Assembly (NCBI GenBank): GCA_003600225.1
Contig: QZFT01000063.1
Coordinates: 1-45,625, forward strand
Source: Pseudonocardiaceae bacterium YIM PH 21723
Lineage (GTDB): Bacteria; Actinomycetota; Actinomycetes; Mycobacteriales; Pseudonocardiaceae
DNA length: 45,625 bases
Reading direction: 5' to 3'
The notes under the pieces were generated by a model. The model had not been told where the DNA came from and did no database searches. It saw only the letters and a list, made by a program, of their open reading frames with translations. The position numbers and the translations under genes were made by a program. Shown here in pieces: positions 24,765 to 34,115 of this stretch (within the stretch, counting starts at the first letter, position 1; each line of letters starts with the position of its first letter).

Positions 24765-27110
24765 ATGGCACCACAGTCGGTATCGGTCCGACCCGGGGGA
24801 TTCATCGGGCGCCGACCACAGCTGACCCATTTCGAACAGAACCTCGACCTCGGCGCGGATGACCCCGCGCGGCGGTCGCTGTTCGTGGTGCACGGCAACG
24901 GTGGTGTCGGCAAGACCTCATTGACCAAGCAGTTCCGGCTGTTGGCCCAGGAACGCGGCTATCTCACCGGCTATGCCGACGAGGACGATTTCGACGTGCC
25001 CGGCATGTTGGAGGCGATCGCGCAGGATTTCCTCCGGCAGGGCGTCAAGTGCAAGACGCTGAGCCAGCTGCTGACCAACTACCGGGACCGCTGGGAACAG
25101 CTGCTGGCCGACCCCGACCTGTCCGAGGACGTGGTGTCCCACTTCGCCAAGGGCAGCGTCCGGGTCGCCGCCGAGCTGGCCAGGCAGATCCCGCTGATCG
25201 GGCCGCTGACCGCGTTGGCGAACCCGGAGACCATGGCGACAAAGGCGGACCGGCTGACCTCGGAGCTGGCCAAGAAGATCCGCAACCGGAACACCGCCGA
25301 ACTGATCATCAACCCGGACCGGGAACTCACCAGGGCCTTCCTGCACGACCTCGGCGGCCTGACCAGGAACCGGCCGATCGCGTTGTTCCTGGACACCTTC
25401 GAGCGCACCGGATCCCACCTGGAGCCCTGGCTGCTGACCCTGCGCAAGGGCAGCTACGGCACGCTGCCGGCCAACGTGATCATCACCATCACCGGCCGGA
25501 AGCCCCTCGATGCCAACCGGTGGAGCGACCACCTGCACGAGCGCGTGGACTTCCCCCTGGAGGTGTTCAGCGAGCAGGAGGCCCGGCAGTTGCTGGCCGA
25601 GCAGGGCGTGGTCGACCCGGCCGTGGTGGACACGATCATGACCGAGTCCGGCCGGCTGCCGATCTGGCTGGCCACGCTCGCCGCCTCCCGGCCCAGCAGC
25701 GTGGCCGAGGTGGCCGATCCCAGCGTCGAGGCCGTCGACCGGTTCCTCAAATGGGAGACGGACGAGCGCCGCCGGGACACCGCGCTGCGTGGCGCCCTGC
25801 CCCGGCGCCTGGACCGGGACATCTTCGCCGCCGCGGCGGGCACCGCGACCCCGGCCGAGGACTTCGCCTGGCTGCAGACCCAGTCGTTCCTGCTCACCGG
25901 CCGCGAGGGATTCCGCTACCACGACGAGGTGCGCGCGGCCATGCTGCGGGTGCAGCGGCGGGTCAGCAAACAGGAGTGGCAACGCGATCACCGGCGGCTG
26001 GCCGAGCACTTCGGCCAGGCGATCGACGCCCTGGGACTGCCGGACTCCGACCGCCGCTGGACCAACCCCGACTACAGCCCCCTGGCAGTCGAGCAGCTGT
26101 ACCACCGAATGTGCGCCGAAGGCGAAGCCGCGCTGCAACACGCGCTGGGCGGCCTGTCCGGCTGCATCGCCTACCGACCGGAACTCGCGTCCCGCTACAT
26201 CCAGGCCGTCGAACGGGCGGGCCTCGACGCGGCCGTGCCGGCGCTGGCCGACCGGGGCGCGGAGCTGCGTGAACTCGCTGAGCGGAGCCAGGACGAGAAC
26301 CTCGCACTGCTGGCCGCGCTGGCCACCGACCGGCGGCTGCGACTGCGGGACCGCGCGGTGGCCAGAGCTCAGCGCGGAGCGATCCTGCGCGACGAGAACC
26401 GCCTGGACGAGGCGCTGTCCGATCTCACCCTGGCGGTGGCGCTGGACGACCAGTACGGCTGGGCGTACGGCCAGAAGGCCTCGGTGCTGCACTACCAGCG
26501 CCGGTTCGACGAGGCACTGACCGATCACGACCGCTGCATCCGGCTGATGCCCGCCTCCCCATGGCCCCTCGCCAGGCGCGCGTTGACCAACCTGGAGCTG
26601 GGCAAGTACCGCGAGGTGGTGGAGGACTGCGACGCCGCGTTGATCCTGTTCGCCGAGTACCCCATGGCCCGCGCGCTCCGCGCGGCCGCCCGGGGCCAGC
26701 TGGGCGAGACGAGCCTGGCGTTGCAGGACTTCCTGGTCGTCGCCGAGCTGCGCCCCAAGTACAGCTGGGCGCGGTTCGGCCAGGCTGAACTGCTGGCCGA
26801 ACTGGGCCGGTTCACCGAGGCGATCGAGGCGTTCACCGCGGGGCTGGAGGCCAATCCGGGCTCGACCCGGGGACTGCTGGGTCGGGCATATGCGCAGGTG
26901 AGAAGGGGAGACCTTGCTGCGGCCCTGGCGGATGTCGAGCTGCTGAACCCGGTCGAGGACCATCGGCAGGTGCACCTGCCCGCGCCGGTGGACCGGGAGC
27001 GGCGAGCCGTGGACGCGCTGCGTCAGGACCTGGCCGACGAGCGGTCACCCGCGCAGGCCTTGGCGCTGGCGATGGATGCGCTGCGGGACAGCCACCAGCG
27101 AACTGTCTGA
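24765..27110 (+). CDS. STAND-type NTPase with TPR-like C-terminal half, copy 1
   Basis: 781-aa protein. After a GGFIGRRPQL lead-in comes a P-loop VHGNGGVGKTSL (about 42-53) and Walker B FLDTFERTG (about 207-215), as in STAND (NACHT/NB-ARC-like) signalling ATPases. Winged-helix-like and helical regions follow to about 450. From about 530 on, TPR-like helical pairs recur (DEALSDLTLAVALDDQYGWAYG, DEALTDHDRCIRLMPAS, TEAIEAFTAGLEANPGS). No effector domain (TIR, nuclease, protease, kinase) is visible at either end. It could be a sensor scaffold or regulator; related architectures serve in bacterial immunity. A paralogue follows 22 bp downstream. Confidence 0.85.
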   Translation: MAPQSVSVRPGGFIGRRPQLTHFEQNLDLGADDPARRSLFVVHGNGGVGKTSLTKQFRLLAQERGYLTGYADEDDFDVPGMLEAIAQDFLRQGVKCKTLSQLLTNYRDRWEQLLADPDLSEDVVSHFAKGSVRVAAELARQIPLIGPLTALANPETMATKADRLTSELAKKIRNRNTAELIINPDRELTRAFLHDLGGLTRNRPIALFLDTFERTGSHLEPWLLTLRKGSYGTLPANVIITITGRKPLDANRWSDHLHERVDFPLEVFSEQEARQLLAEQGVVDPAVVDTIMTESGRLPIWLATLAASRPSSVAEVADPSVEAVDRFLKWETDERRRDTALRGALPRRLDRDIFAAAAGTATPAEDFAWLQTQSFLLTGREGFRYHDEVRAAMLRVQRRVSKQEWQRDHRRLAEHFGQAIDALGLPDSDRRWTNPDYSPLAVEQLYHRMCAEGEAALQHALGGLSGCIAYRPELASRYIQAVERAGLDAAVPALADRGAELRELAERSQDENLALLAALATDRRLRLRDRAVARAQRGAILRDENRLDEALSDLTLAVALDDQYGWAYGQKASVLHYQRRFDEALTDHDRCIRLMPASPWPLARRALTNLELGKYREVVEDCDAALILFAEYPMARALRAAARGQLGETSLALQDFLVVAELRPKYSWARFGQAELLAELGRFTEAIEAFTAGLEANPGSTRGLLGRAYAQVRRGDLAAALADVELLNPVEDHRQVHLPAPVDRERRAVDALRQDLADERSPAQALALAMDALRDSHQRTV

Positions 27111-27119
27111 TCCAGTCGA

Positions 27120-27132
27120 TACCGTCTAGAAC
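27120..27132 (+). promoter_or_regulatory. Candidate -10 box for leaderless transcription of the second STAND gene
   Basis: TACCGT (27120-27125) lies seven bases before the ATG at 27133, with no ribosome site, the same arrangement as in the first copy. Confidence 0.4.
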
Positions 27133-29499
27133 ATGGTCTCCTTCCAGGATCTGATCAAGCGGCAGCAGGCCGGTGGGTTCATCGGTCGTGGTGACCATCT
27201 GGCCCGGTTCGACGAGAACCTCCGGCTGCCGCTGGAGGATCCCCGCCGCCGGTTGCTGTTCACCGTGCACGGCAACGCCGGTGTCGGAAAGTCGTTCCTG
27301 GCCAACCAGTTCATCCGGCTGTCCCGCGAGGCGGGGAGACTGACCGGGTACGTCGACGAGTCCAGTGTGGACCTGGCCGGTGCGTTGGGGGCGATCGCCC
27401 GGGACTTCGCTTCACAGGACGCCCGGTGCAAGAACCTGTCCGATCGGCTGGATGCCTACCGGAAGCGGCAGGAGCAGCTGGATCCGGAACTGCGCGACGA
27501 GCTGGCCTCGCTGCTGACCAAGGGCACCGTCCGCTTGGGACTCAAGGCCGCGCAGGACATTCCGGTCGTCGGCGGCATGCTCGGCATCCTGGACGACAAG
27601 GCGGCCGCGGAGAAGACCGATAAATTGCGCGCCCAGGTGACCCGCAAGATCCGCGACCGGCAGGACGTTCGGCTGGTGTTGTCGCCGGTCGAGGAGTTGA
27701 CCAAGGCGTTCCTCCAGGACCTGGCGCTGCTGGCCAAGCGGAAGCCGGTCTCGCTGTTCCTGGACACCTTCGAGCGCACCGGCACGTTTCTGGAGCCGTG
27801 GTTGCTGGACCTGTTCGCCGGGCGGTTCGGCGAGCTGCCGGCAGACCTGATCATCACGGTGTCCGGTCAGCACGCGTTGAACGTGAACGTCTGGGGCCCG
27901 TATCTGGGTGTTCGGCAGGACATTCCGCTCGACGTGTTCACCTCGGTAGAGGCCAGGCAGTTGCTGGCCACGCGGGGGATCACCGACGAGGAGATCGTCA
28001 CGGTGCTGTTGTCGCTGTCCGGCCGGCTGCCGGTGTGGCTGGCGATGCTGGCAGAGTCGGGGCCGGTCAACCGGGACGAGGTGGGCGACGCCAGCGGTGA
28101 CGTGGTGGAGCGGTTCCTCAAGTGGGTGCCGGATCAACGGCTGCGGAACGCGGCGCTGTGGGGAGCGTTGCCGCGGAAACTGGATCAGGACGTGTTCGCG
28201 GTGGCCTCGGGGAGCGAGTCACCGGCGGAGGACTTCGCGTGGTTGCGGGCCCAGCCGTTCGTCAGTGAGCGCGCCGATGGGTGGCGGTATCACGAGGTGG
28301 TCCGCTCGGCGATGATCCGTGTCCAACGCCGGGTGAGTCTGAGTGATTACTACGAGAGGCACCGCAAGCTCGCCGACTATTTCGACACTCGGAGCCAGCA
28401 GTCCGGTGCATTCTTTCGCGATGCGATCGACGAGAGATATCACAGCTTCTCCGCAGGAGACGACCCTCAGGCTACGAGCCTGATCCGGTTGCTCTGCCTG
28501 ATCGCAGCGGTTGAAACCGACCTGATCCGCCAGGCGACCGCCACCCTGGAACAGGCGGGCAGAGACAACGATCTACCCGTCGTGGAACAGCATGGCGCCC
28601 AGCTGAACGCGCTCGCCGCCGACCAGGTGCACGGGCAACTCTCCCTGCTGACCGAACTGCTCAAGGATGACGTGTTGCAGGCCGTCCACCGGGGCCTGGC
28701 ACACAGCGCACTTGCCAGACATTTCGTGGACCAGGACCAACCGGAAGCCGCCCTGCCGCATCTGGGCGCCGCGATTCGATGGCGACCGGATGAGCCGGTG
28801 GAACACTTCCGGCGAGGTGTGGTGCTGGCCAAGCTGAAGCGCCACGAGGAGGCGCTGACGGATTTCACCAGGGCCGTCGAGTTGGAGCCGGATGAGGTCA
28901 TCCCGCTGTACTTCCGGGGCATGGCACACCGGGAGCTGGACAATCTGGTGGAGGCGGAACTGGATCTGGGCCACGCTGTCCACCTCGCCCCGGACGATGC
29001 CTACTACCTGGAGATTCACGCAGATCTGCTGATCACCTTGGGACAGCCGCAGAAGGCGTTGGTGGATCTCGACCGAGCCGTCGAACTGGCCCCGGACGAC
29101 GGCTGGATCTGGCAGAGTCGCGCCTTCGCCCAGTTGCTGGTCGGAGCGGTACCGGAAGCGGCGACAGCCATCGCCAAAGCACGGAGCATGGACGCCGACG
29201 ACCAGGAATCGCGGCTGCTCCAAGCCCTCGTCGACGTGGCCGAGCAACGCGAGACGGAGCACTTCGCCGCCCTGCTCGACGACCCGGAGGTGCCCAACCT
29301 CATCCGCTCGGTCTGCATGGCCGGGCTGAACAGGAACGCCGAAGCCGAGGAGCTGCTCCGGTCCAGGCTGGAGAACACCGCCAGGCCGCAGGTGTTGATC
29401 ACCGCCAGGCAGTACTTCGAACTCCTCCAGCGCTACACCGGGCAGGACATGAGTACCTACATCGAGCTGCTACAGGCCAAGTTGGATAGCAGCGCGTAA
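27133..29499 (+). CDS. STAND-type NTPase with TPR-like C-terminal half, copy 2
   Basis: 788-aa paralogue of the preceding gene over its full length: GGFIGRGDHLARFDENL lead-in, P-loop VHGNAGVGKSFL (about 45-56), Walker B LFLDTFERTG (about 208-217), a shared RLPVWLAMLAESG block, and TPR-like repeats from about 520 (PEAALPHLGAAIRWRPDEP, EEALTDFTRAVELEPDEV, QKALVDLDRAVELAPDDG). The TPR half is better conserved to consensus than in copy 1. As in copy 1, no effector domain is recognised. The tandem duplication with strong divergence suggests separate ligand specificities. Confidence 0.85.
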   Translation: MVSFQDLIKRQQAGGFIGRGDHLARFDENLRLPLEDPRRRLLFTVHGNAGVGKSFLANQFIRLSREAGRLTGYVDESSVDLAGALGAIARDFASQDARCKNLSDRLDAYRKRQEQLDPELRDELASLLTKGTVRLGLKAAQDIPVVGGMLGILDDKAAAEKTDKLRAQVTRKIRDRQDVRLVLSPVEELTKAFLQDLALLAKRKPVSLFLDTFERTGTFLEPWLLDLFAGRFGELPADLIITVSGQHALNVNVWGPYLGVRQDIPLDVFTSVEARQLLATRGITDEEIVTVLLSLSGRLPVWLAMLAESGPVNRDEVGDASGDVVERFLKWVPDQRLRNAALWGALPRKLDQDVFAVASGSESPAEDFAWLRAQPFVSERADGWRYHEVVRSAMIRVQRRVSLSDYYERHRKLADYFDTRSQQSGAFFRDAIDERYHSFSAGDDPQATSLIRLLCLIAAVETDLIRQATATLEQAGRDNDLPVVEQHGAQLNALAADQVHGQLSLLTELLKDDVLQAVHRGLAHSALARHFVDQDQPEAALPHLGAAIRWRPDEPVEHFRRGVVLAKLKRHEEALTDFTRAVELEPDEVIPLYFRGMAHRELDNLVEAELDLGHAVHLAPDDAYYLEIHADLLITLGQPQKALVDLDRAVELAPDDGWIWQSRAFAQLLVGAVPEAATAIAKARSMDADDQESRLLQALVDVAEQRETEHFAALLDDPEVPNLIRSVCMAGLNRNAEAEELLRSRLENTARPQVLITARQYFELLQRYTGQDMSTYIELLQAKLDSSA

Positions 29500-29521
29500 C
29501 AAGGCACGATCTATAGGCATC

Positions 29522-32050
29522 ATGAGCGCTATCCCACTGCTGAGCGAACGGCTGCCCGAGACCCGTGACGCCGACACCCTGTTCGAGGCCTTCGACGAGT
29601 GGGCGACCGATCTGGGCATCCACCTGTATCCGCATCAGCAGGAAGCGCTGATCGAGATCCTGACCGGCGCGAATGTCATCGTGAACACGCCGACCGGGTC
29701 CGGGAAGAGCCTGATCGCGGCCGGGGCGCATTTCGCCGCGCTGGCCGAGGGGAAGCGCAGCTATTACACCGCGCCGATCAAGGCGCTGGTCTCGGAGAAG
29801 TTCTTCGCGCTGTGTGAGCAGTTCGGCGCCGTCAACGTCGGCATGATGACCGGTGACTCCGCGGTCAACGCCGATGCGCCGATCATCTGCTGCACCGCCG
29901 AGATCCTGGCGAACATCGCGCTGCGGGACGGCGCCGACGCGGACGTCGGCCAGGTCGTGATGGACGAGTTCCACTTCTACAGCGAGCCGGACCGGGGCTG
30001 GGCCTGGCAGGTTCCACTCCTGGAACTGCCCAACGTCCAGTTCATCCTGATGTCCGCGACCCTGGGCGACGTCAGCTTCTTCGAGAAGGACCTCACCCGG
30101 CGCACCGGTAGGGCCACCGCCGTCATCGCCGGCGCCGAGCGACCGGTGCCGCTGCACTACTCCTACGTGCTCACCCCGATGCACGAGACCATCGAGGAGC
30201 TGCTCACCACGCAGGGCGCCCCGGTGTACGTCGTGCACTTCACTCAGGCCGCCGCGTTGGAGCGGGCCAGTTCGCTGATGAGCATCAACGTGGCGAAGAA
30301 GGCCGAGAAGGACGCCATCGCCACGCTCATCGGGAACTTCCGGTTCACCTCCGGCTTCGGCAAGACCCTGTCCCGGCTGGTGCGGCACGGCATCGGCGTG
30401 CACCACGCGGGCATGCTGCCCAAGTACCGGCGGCTGGTCGAGCGGCTCGCACAGGCCGGGTACCTCAAGGTCATCTGCGGTACCGACACCCTCGGCGTGG
30501 GCATCAACGTCCCGATCAGGACGGTGCTGTTCACCGGGCTGTCCAAATACGACGGTGTGCGGACCCGGCTGCTCAAGGCCCGCGAGTTCCACCAGATCGC
30601 CGGGCGGGCCGGGCGGGCCGGTTACGACACCATCGGCAACGTCATCGTGCAGGCGCCCGAGCATGTGATCGACAACGAGCGGGCGCTCGCCAAGGCGGGC
30701 GACGATCCGAAGAAGCGGCGCAAGGTCGTCCGCAAGAAGCCGCCGGAGGGGCAGATCGGCTGGGGCGAGCCGACCTTCCAGCGGCTGGTCGAGGCCGAGC
30801 CCGAGCCGCTGACCTCCAGTTTCACCGTCAGCCACGCCATGCTGCTGAACGTCATCGGCCGGCACGGCGACGCGTTCGCCGCCATGCGGCACCTGTTGGA
30901 GGACAACCATGAGGAGCGGCCTTCCCAGCGCAGGCTGATCCGGCGGGCCATCGCGATGTACCGGGGGCTGCTGGCCGCCGGGGTCATCGAGCAACTCCCC
31001 GAGCCCGATGAGCAGGGGCGCCGCATCCGGCTGAGCTCGGACTTCCAGTTCGACTTCGCGTTGAACCAGCCGCTCTCCCCGTTCGCGCTGGCCGCGATCG
31101 ACCTACTCGACAAGGAATCCCCGGACTACGCGCTCGACGTGGTCTCCGTCATCGAGTCCACCTTGGACGACCCCCGGCAGGTGCTGTCCGCGCAGCAATT
31201 CAAGGCGCGCGGCGAGGCCGTGCAGTCGATGAAGGCCGACGGCATCGAGTACGACGAGCGGATGGCGCTGCTCGACCAGGTCACCCACCCCAAGCCCCTC
31301 GAAGAACTGCTGAACGCCGGGTACGAGACCTACCGGCGGGGTCACCCGTGGGTGGGCGACTACCAGCTGTCCCCCAAGTCCGTGGCCCGCGACATGTTCG
31401 AGCGGGCGATGACCTTCACCGAGTACATCAGCTTCTACCAGCTGTCCCGCTCCGAAGGCCTGGTGCTGCGGTACCTGGCCGACGCGTACAAGGCCGTCAA
31501 GCAGACCGTGCCGGACGAGGCGAAGACCGAGGAACTGGTCGACCTCATCGAGTGGCTCGGCGAACTGGTTCGCCAGGTCGACTCCAGTCTGCTCGACGAG
31601 TGGGAGAAGCTCACCAGCGGCATCGATCCGGCCGACGCTCCGGTGGACGAGCGGCCGGCCGCTGTCACCCGCAACGTGCGCGCGTTCCGGGTACTGGTGC
31701 GCAACGCCCTGTTCCGCCGGGTCGAGCTGGCCGCGCTGCGCCGGTACGAGGACCTCGGCGAGCTGGACGGCGAGCACGGCTGGGACGCGGCCGCGTGGGC
31801 GGAGGCGCTGGAGCCGTACTTCGAGGAGTACAACTCGACCTACTACTCCATCGGCACCAACGCGAACGCGCGCGGGCCGGCCTTCCTGGACATCGAGCAG
31901 GAGGCCACCGTGTGGCGGGTGCGGCAGGTCTTCGACGACCCCGAGGGCGACCGCGACTGGGCGATCACCGCGGAGATCGACCTGGCGGAGTCCGACGAGC
32001 TCGGCACGCCGGCGGTCACCGTTCTCAGTGTCGGTCCGACCACCCCGTAG
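29522..32050 (+). CDS. DEAD/DEAH-box helicase of the Ski2-like type with DUF3516-like C-terminus
   Basis: 842-aa superfamily 2 helicase. Motif I TPTGSGKS (56-63), Ia APIKALVSEKF, II DEFH (about 148), III MSATLGD, V TDTLGVGINVP and VI QIAGRAGRAGYD are all present. The ~400-residue C-terminal part matches my memory of the DUF3516 domain found on actinobacterial helicases. A Ski2/Mtr4-like RNA helicase role is likely; a DNA role cannot be excluded. The ATG lies 22 bp after the second STAND gene with no good ribosome site. Whether it belongs functionally with the STAND pair is unknown. Confidence 0.92.
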   Translation: MSAIPLLSERLPETRDADTLFEAFDEWATDLGIHLYPHQQEALIEILTGANVIVNTPTGSGKSLIAAGAHFAALAEGKRSYYTAPIKALVSEKFFALCEQFGAVNVGMMTGDSAVNADAPIICCTAEILANIALRDGADADVGQVVMDEFHFYSEPDRGWAWQVPLLELPNVQFILMSATLGDVSFFEKDLTRRTGRATAVIAGAERPVPLHYSYVLTPMHETIEELLTTQGAPVYVVHFTQAAALERASSLMSINVAKKAEKDAIATLIGNFRFTSGFGKTLSRLVRHGIGVHHAGMLPKYRRLVERLAQAGYLKVICGTDTLGVGINVPIRTVLFTGLSKYDGVRTRLLKAREFHQIAGRAGRAGYDTIGNVIVQAPEHVIDNERALAKAGDDPKKRRKVVRKKPPEGQIGWGEPTFQRLVEAEPEPLTSSFTVSHAMLLNVIGRHGDAFAAMRHLLEDNHEERPSQRRLIRRAIAMYRGLLAAGVIEQLPEPDEQGRRIRLSSDFQFDFALNQPLSPFALAAIDLLDKESPDYALDVVSVIESTLDDPRQVLSAQQFKARGEAVQSMKADGIEYDERMALLDQVTHPKPLEELLNAGYETYRRGHPWVGDYQLSPKSVARDMFERAMTFTEYISFYQLSRSEGLVLRYLADAYKAVKQTVPDEAKTEELVDLIEWLGELVRQVDSSLLDEWEKLTSGIDPADAPVDERPAAVTRNVRAFRVLVRNALFRRVELAALRRYEDLGELDGEHGWDAAAWAEALEPYFEEYNSTYYSIGTNANARGPAFLDIEQEATVWRVRQVFDDPEGDRDWAITAEIDLAESDELGTPAVTVLSVGPTTP

Positions 32051-32132
32051 GGGTTGTCATACCGGAGACGTATTCACGTTCCATGCCGTAGGGCGACGAG
32101 TGACGAGCCGGGCTACGCATACAAAGTAGGAC

Positions 32133-33539
32133 ATGTGGAAGTCCTGCCTCGCCGCCGTGTTCGTAGCCACCGCCGTCGCCGTGCCGATCGCCGCCCAGCC
32201 GGTGGCCGGCGCGACGCCGACGCTCGACTGGCAGGACTGTGCTGCGGACGTGTCGGCGCCGGCCGGGACCCAGTGCGCGGTGCTCAGCGTGCCGATCGAC
32301 TACGCCAAGCCGAACGGTGACCAGCTGAGCGTCGCGGTGTACCGGAGTGCGGCGACCACCGCGTCCAGCCGGGGCGCCCTGTTCGTCCTGCCCGGCGGTC
32401 CGGGTCAGACCGGGGTCAGTGCCATCGGCGGCCTCCGTGGGGAGAACAGCCCGGTCAAGGACTTCGACCTCATCAGCCTAGACCCGCGCGGGGTCGGCCG
32501 GACCAACCCGATCATGTGCCCGACCGGCGATCTGCTGGCCCAGCCCGGTGGTACCGACTTCACCGCCTGGCAGGCCTACAACGCCCGGTTGGCCGGCAGC
32601 TGCGTCGTTGAGCCGCCCGCCCTGTTGCAGCACCTGAGCACCGGCGAGGTCGCCCAGGATCTGGAGAAGCTGCGGGTGGCTGCCGGGCTGGACCAGGTCA
32701 ACCTGTACGGCCACTCCTACGGCACGCTGCTCGGCCAGCGATACCTGGCCGGTTACGGCGAGCACGTGCGGGCCGCCGTGTTCGAGGGGGTCATGGACCC
32801 GGCGATGGACCGGCGCACCTTCCTGAGCACCGCCGCGCAGGGCACCGAGGACGCCTTCGGTCAGCTGAAGTTGTGGTGCGCGAAGACCGGGACCTGCGCG
32901 GACATCGACCAGACGCTGCGCTCGGTACGGGCCAAGGCCGACGCCGGGCAGCTCGCCGGAACCGATTCCGGACGGCCGTGGACCGCGCACGGGGTCGATG
33001 CCACCGTCGACGGCATGCTGCTCACCGGGGCCTGGCCGATCATCACGGACTTCCTGACCAGCCTGAACAGCGGTAAGGAGTGGAAGACGGACGCGCAGGG
33101 CGACCTGCCGAAGTCGATCAACTACGCGGATCCGATCGTCTGCGCCGACTACCCCATCACCGCCGGCTCGGCGGAGGACGTGCGGACCGACCTCACTCCG
33201 ATCATGGGCTACTCGCCCAACTCGATCGGGCACTCCCTGAAGTGCGTCGGCTGGCCGGGGACCCCGACCGCTGGTAAGGCGTCGGCATCGCGCTCGGCCA
33301 ACCCGGCGCTGCTGGTGAACGCGCAGTTCGACAATGCCACGCCGGTCGCCTGGGCCCGGTCGGTCAAGCAGCAGCTCGGCGACAAGGCGGCCCTGTTCAC
33401 CCCGCGCGCGTGGGGCCACGGCGCGTCGATCTTCGCCCCCGGCTGCGCCCAGGACGGCATTCGTTCCTACCTCACCGACCTGCGCGTTCCCACCGGGCAG
33501 TGCACGGTCACCCCGCCGGACGTCACCGTCCTGCCCTGA
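32133..33539 (+). CDS. Secreted alpha/beta hydrolase, tripeptidyl-aminopeptidase (TAP) type
   Basis: 468-aa exported hydrolase. Signal peptide 1-~27 (PVAGA-T). The oxyanion segment LPGGPGQTG is near 86-94, DLISLDPRGVGRT near 112-123, nucleophile S195 in GHSYG, and the C-terminal TAP-like part carries LLVNAQFDNATPVAWA (acid) and AWGHGAS (His). This is the pattern of Streptomyces tripeptidyl aminopeptidases and related proline-type peptidases. Likely a peptidase acting on extracellular peptides. Confidence 0.9.
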   Translation: MWKSCLAAVFVATAVAVPIAAQPVAGATPTLDWQDCAADVSAPAGTQCAVLSVPIDYAKPNGDQLSVAVYRSAATTASSRGALFVLPGGPGQTGVSAIGGLRGENSPVKDFDLISLDPRGVGRTNPIMCPTGDLLAQPGGTDFTAWQAYNARLAGSCVVEPPALLQHLSTGEVAQDLEKLRVAAGLDQVNLYGHSYGTLLGQRYLAGYGEHVRAAVFEGVMDPAMDRRTFLSTAAQGTEDAFGQLKLWCAKTGTCADIDQTLRSVRAKADAGQLAGTDSGRPWTAHGVDATVDGMLLTGAWPIITDFLTSLNSGKEWKTDAQGDLPKSINYADPIVCADYPITAGSAEDVRTDLTPIMGYSPNSIGHSLKCVGWPGTPTAGKASASRSANPALLVNAQFDNATPVAWARSVKQQLGDKAALFTPRAWGHGASIFAPGCAQDGIRSYLTDLRVPTGQCTVTPPDVTVLP

Positions 33540-33559
33540 GCCACCTACCCCGTCGAGGT

Positions 33560-33582
33560 GGCCGCCAACCCCAGTGGCGGCC
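33560..33582. terminator. Hairpin after the TAP-type hydrolase gene
   Basis: GGCCGCC (33560-33566) pairs with GGCGGCC (33576-33582) around a 9-base loop, 20 bases after the stop codon. Confidence 0.55.
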
Positions 33583-33677
33583 GCCTTGGCACCTTCGTGG
33601 GAACTCGGCCTGCCGGACCAAGATCACCGGAACATACTTCGATGATCTGACGCCGCACCGAAGGTGGTTGAAGAACT

Positions 33678-34043
33678 GTGCACACGCGTGTGAAGCTCGG
33701 CCTGCTGCTGGCCGCATCGGCGATGATCGCCCTCCCGGGCGCCGCCCTGGCCGAGAAGCCGCCACCACCCAAGCCGAAGCCGCCGGCCAGCGCCGAGCCG
33801 GTACCGGGTAAGCCCCCGCAGAACGCTCCGCCGCCACCGGCGCCGCCGTCCTGTCAGCCGACGGACAACAACCAGCCGTCAGAGCCCGGCGCCCAGCCGG
33901 AGCCGGGCGATGCGCCACCACCGGCGACCGATCCGGATGCGCCGACCGCTACTCCAGCGCCTCCGCCACCGGCTCAACCACCGGCCAGCGATCCGAGTGA
34001 GGACGAGGACGCGAGCGCGCCGGAGTACACCGTGCGCGCCTGA
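33678..34043 (+). CDS. Small Pro-rich secreted protein
   Basis: 121-aa protein: signal peptide 1-~26 (GAALA-E), then a low-complexity Pro/Ala/Glu-rich chain (about 30% Pro) ending in SEDEDASAPEYTVRA. A single Cys is in PPSCQPTDN. No fold or anchor motif is visible; it could be a wall-associated spacer protein. The GTG at 33678 has only a weak upstream site (GAAGAA), so the start is likely but not certain. Confidence 0.6.
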   Translation: MHTRVKLGLLLAASAMIALPGAALAEKPPPPKPKPPASAEPVPGKPPQNAPPPPAPPSCQPTDNNQPSEPGAQPEPGDAPPPATDPDAPTATPAPPPPAQPPASDPSEDEDASAPEYTVRA

Positions 34044-34053
34044 GTTCGTGGTT

Positions 34054-34108
34054 CCGAAGTTGACGATGTTCGCGGCTCGTTCCTCGCCGCGAACATCGTC
34101 AACTTCGG
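34054..34108. terminator. Perfect 23-bp hairpin between convergent genes
   Basis: The arms 34054-34076 and 34086-34108 are exact reverse complements with a 9-base loop. It ends the Pro-rich gene and the opposing enoyl-CoA hydratase operon. The arm begins CCGAAGTTGACGATGTTCG, nearly the same as the hairpin at 39625-39675. Confidence 0.8.
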
Positions 34109-34115
34109 AGTCTGC

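Noticed and set aside
24918-26975. 685-codon minus-strand frame opposite the first STAND gene
   Set aside because: Antisense shadow; the plus-strand frame has P-loop, Walker B and TPR-like motifs.
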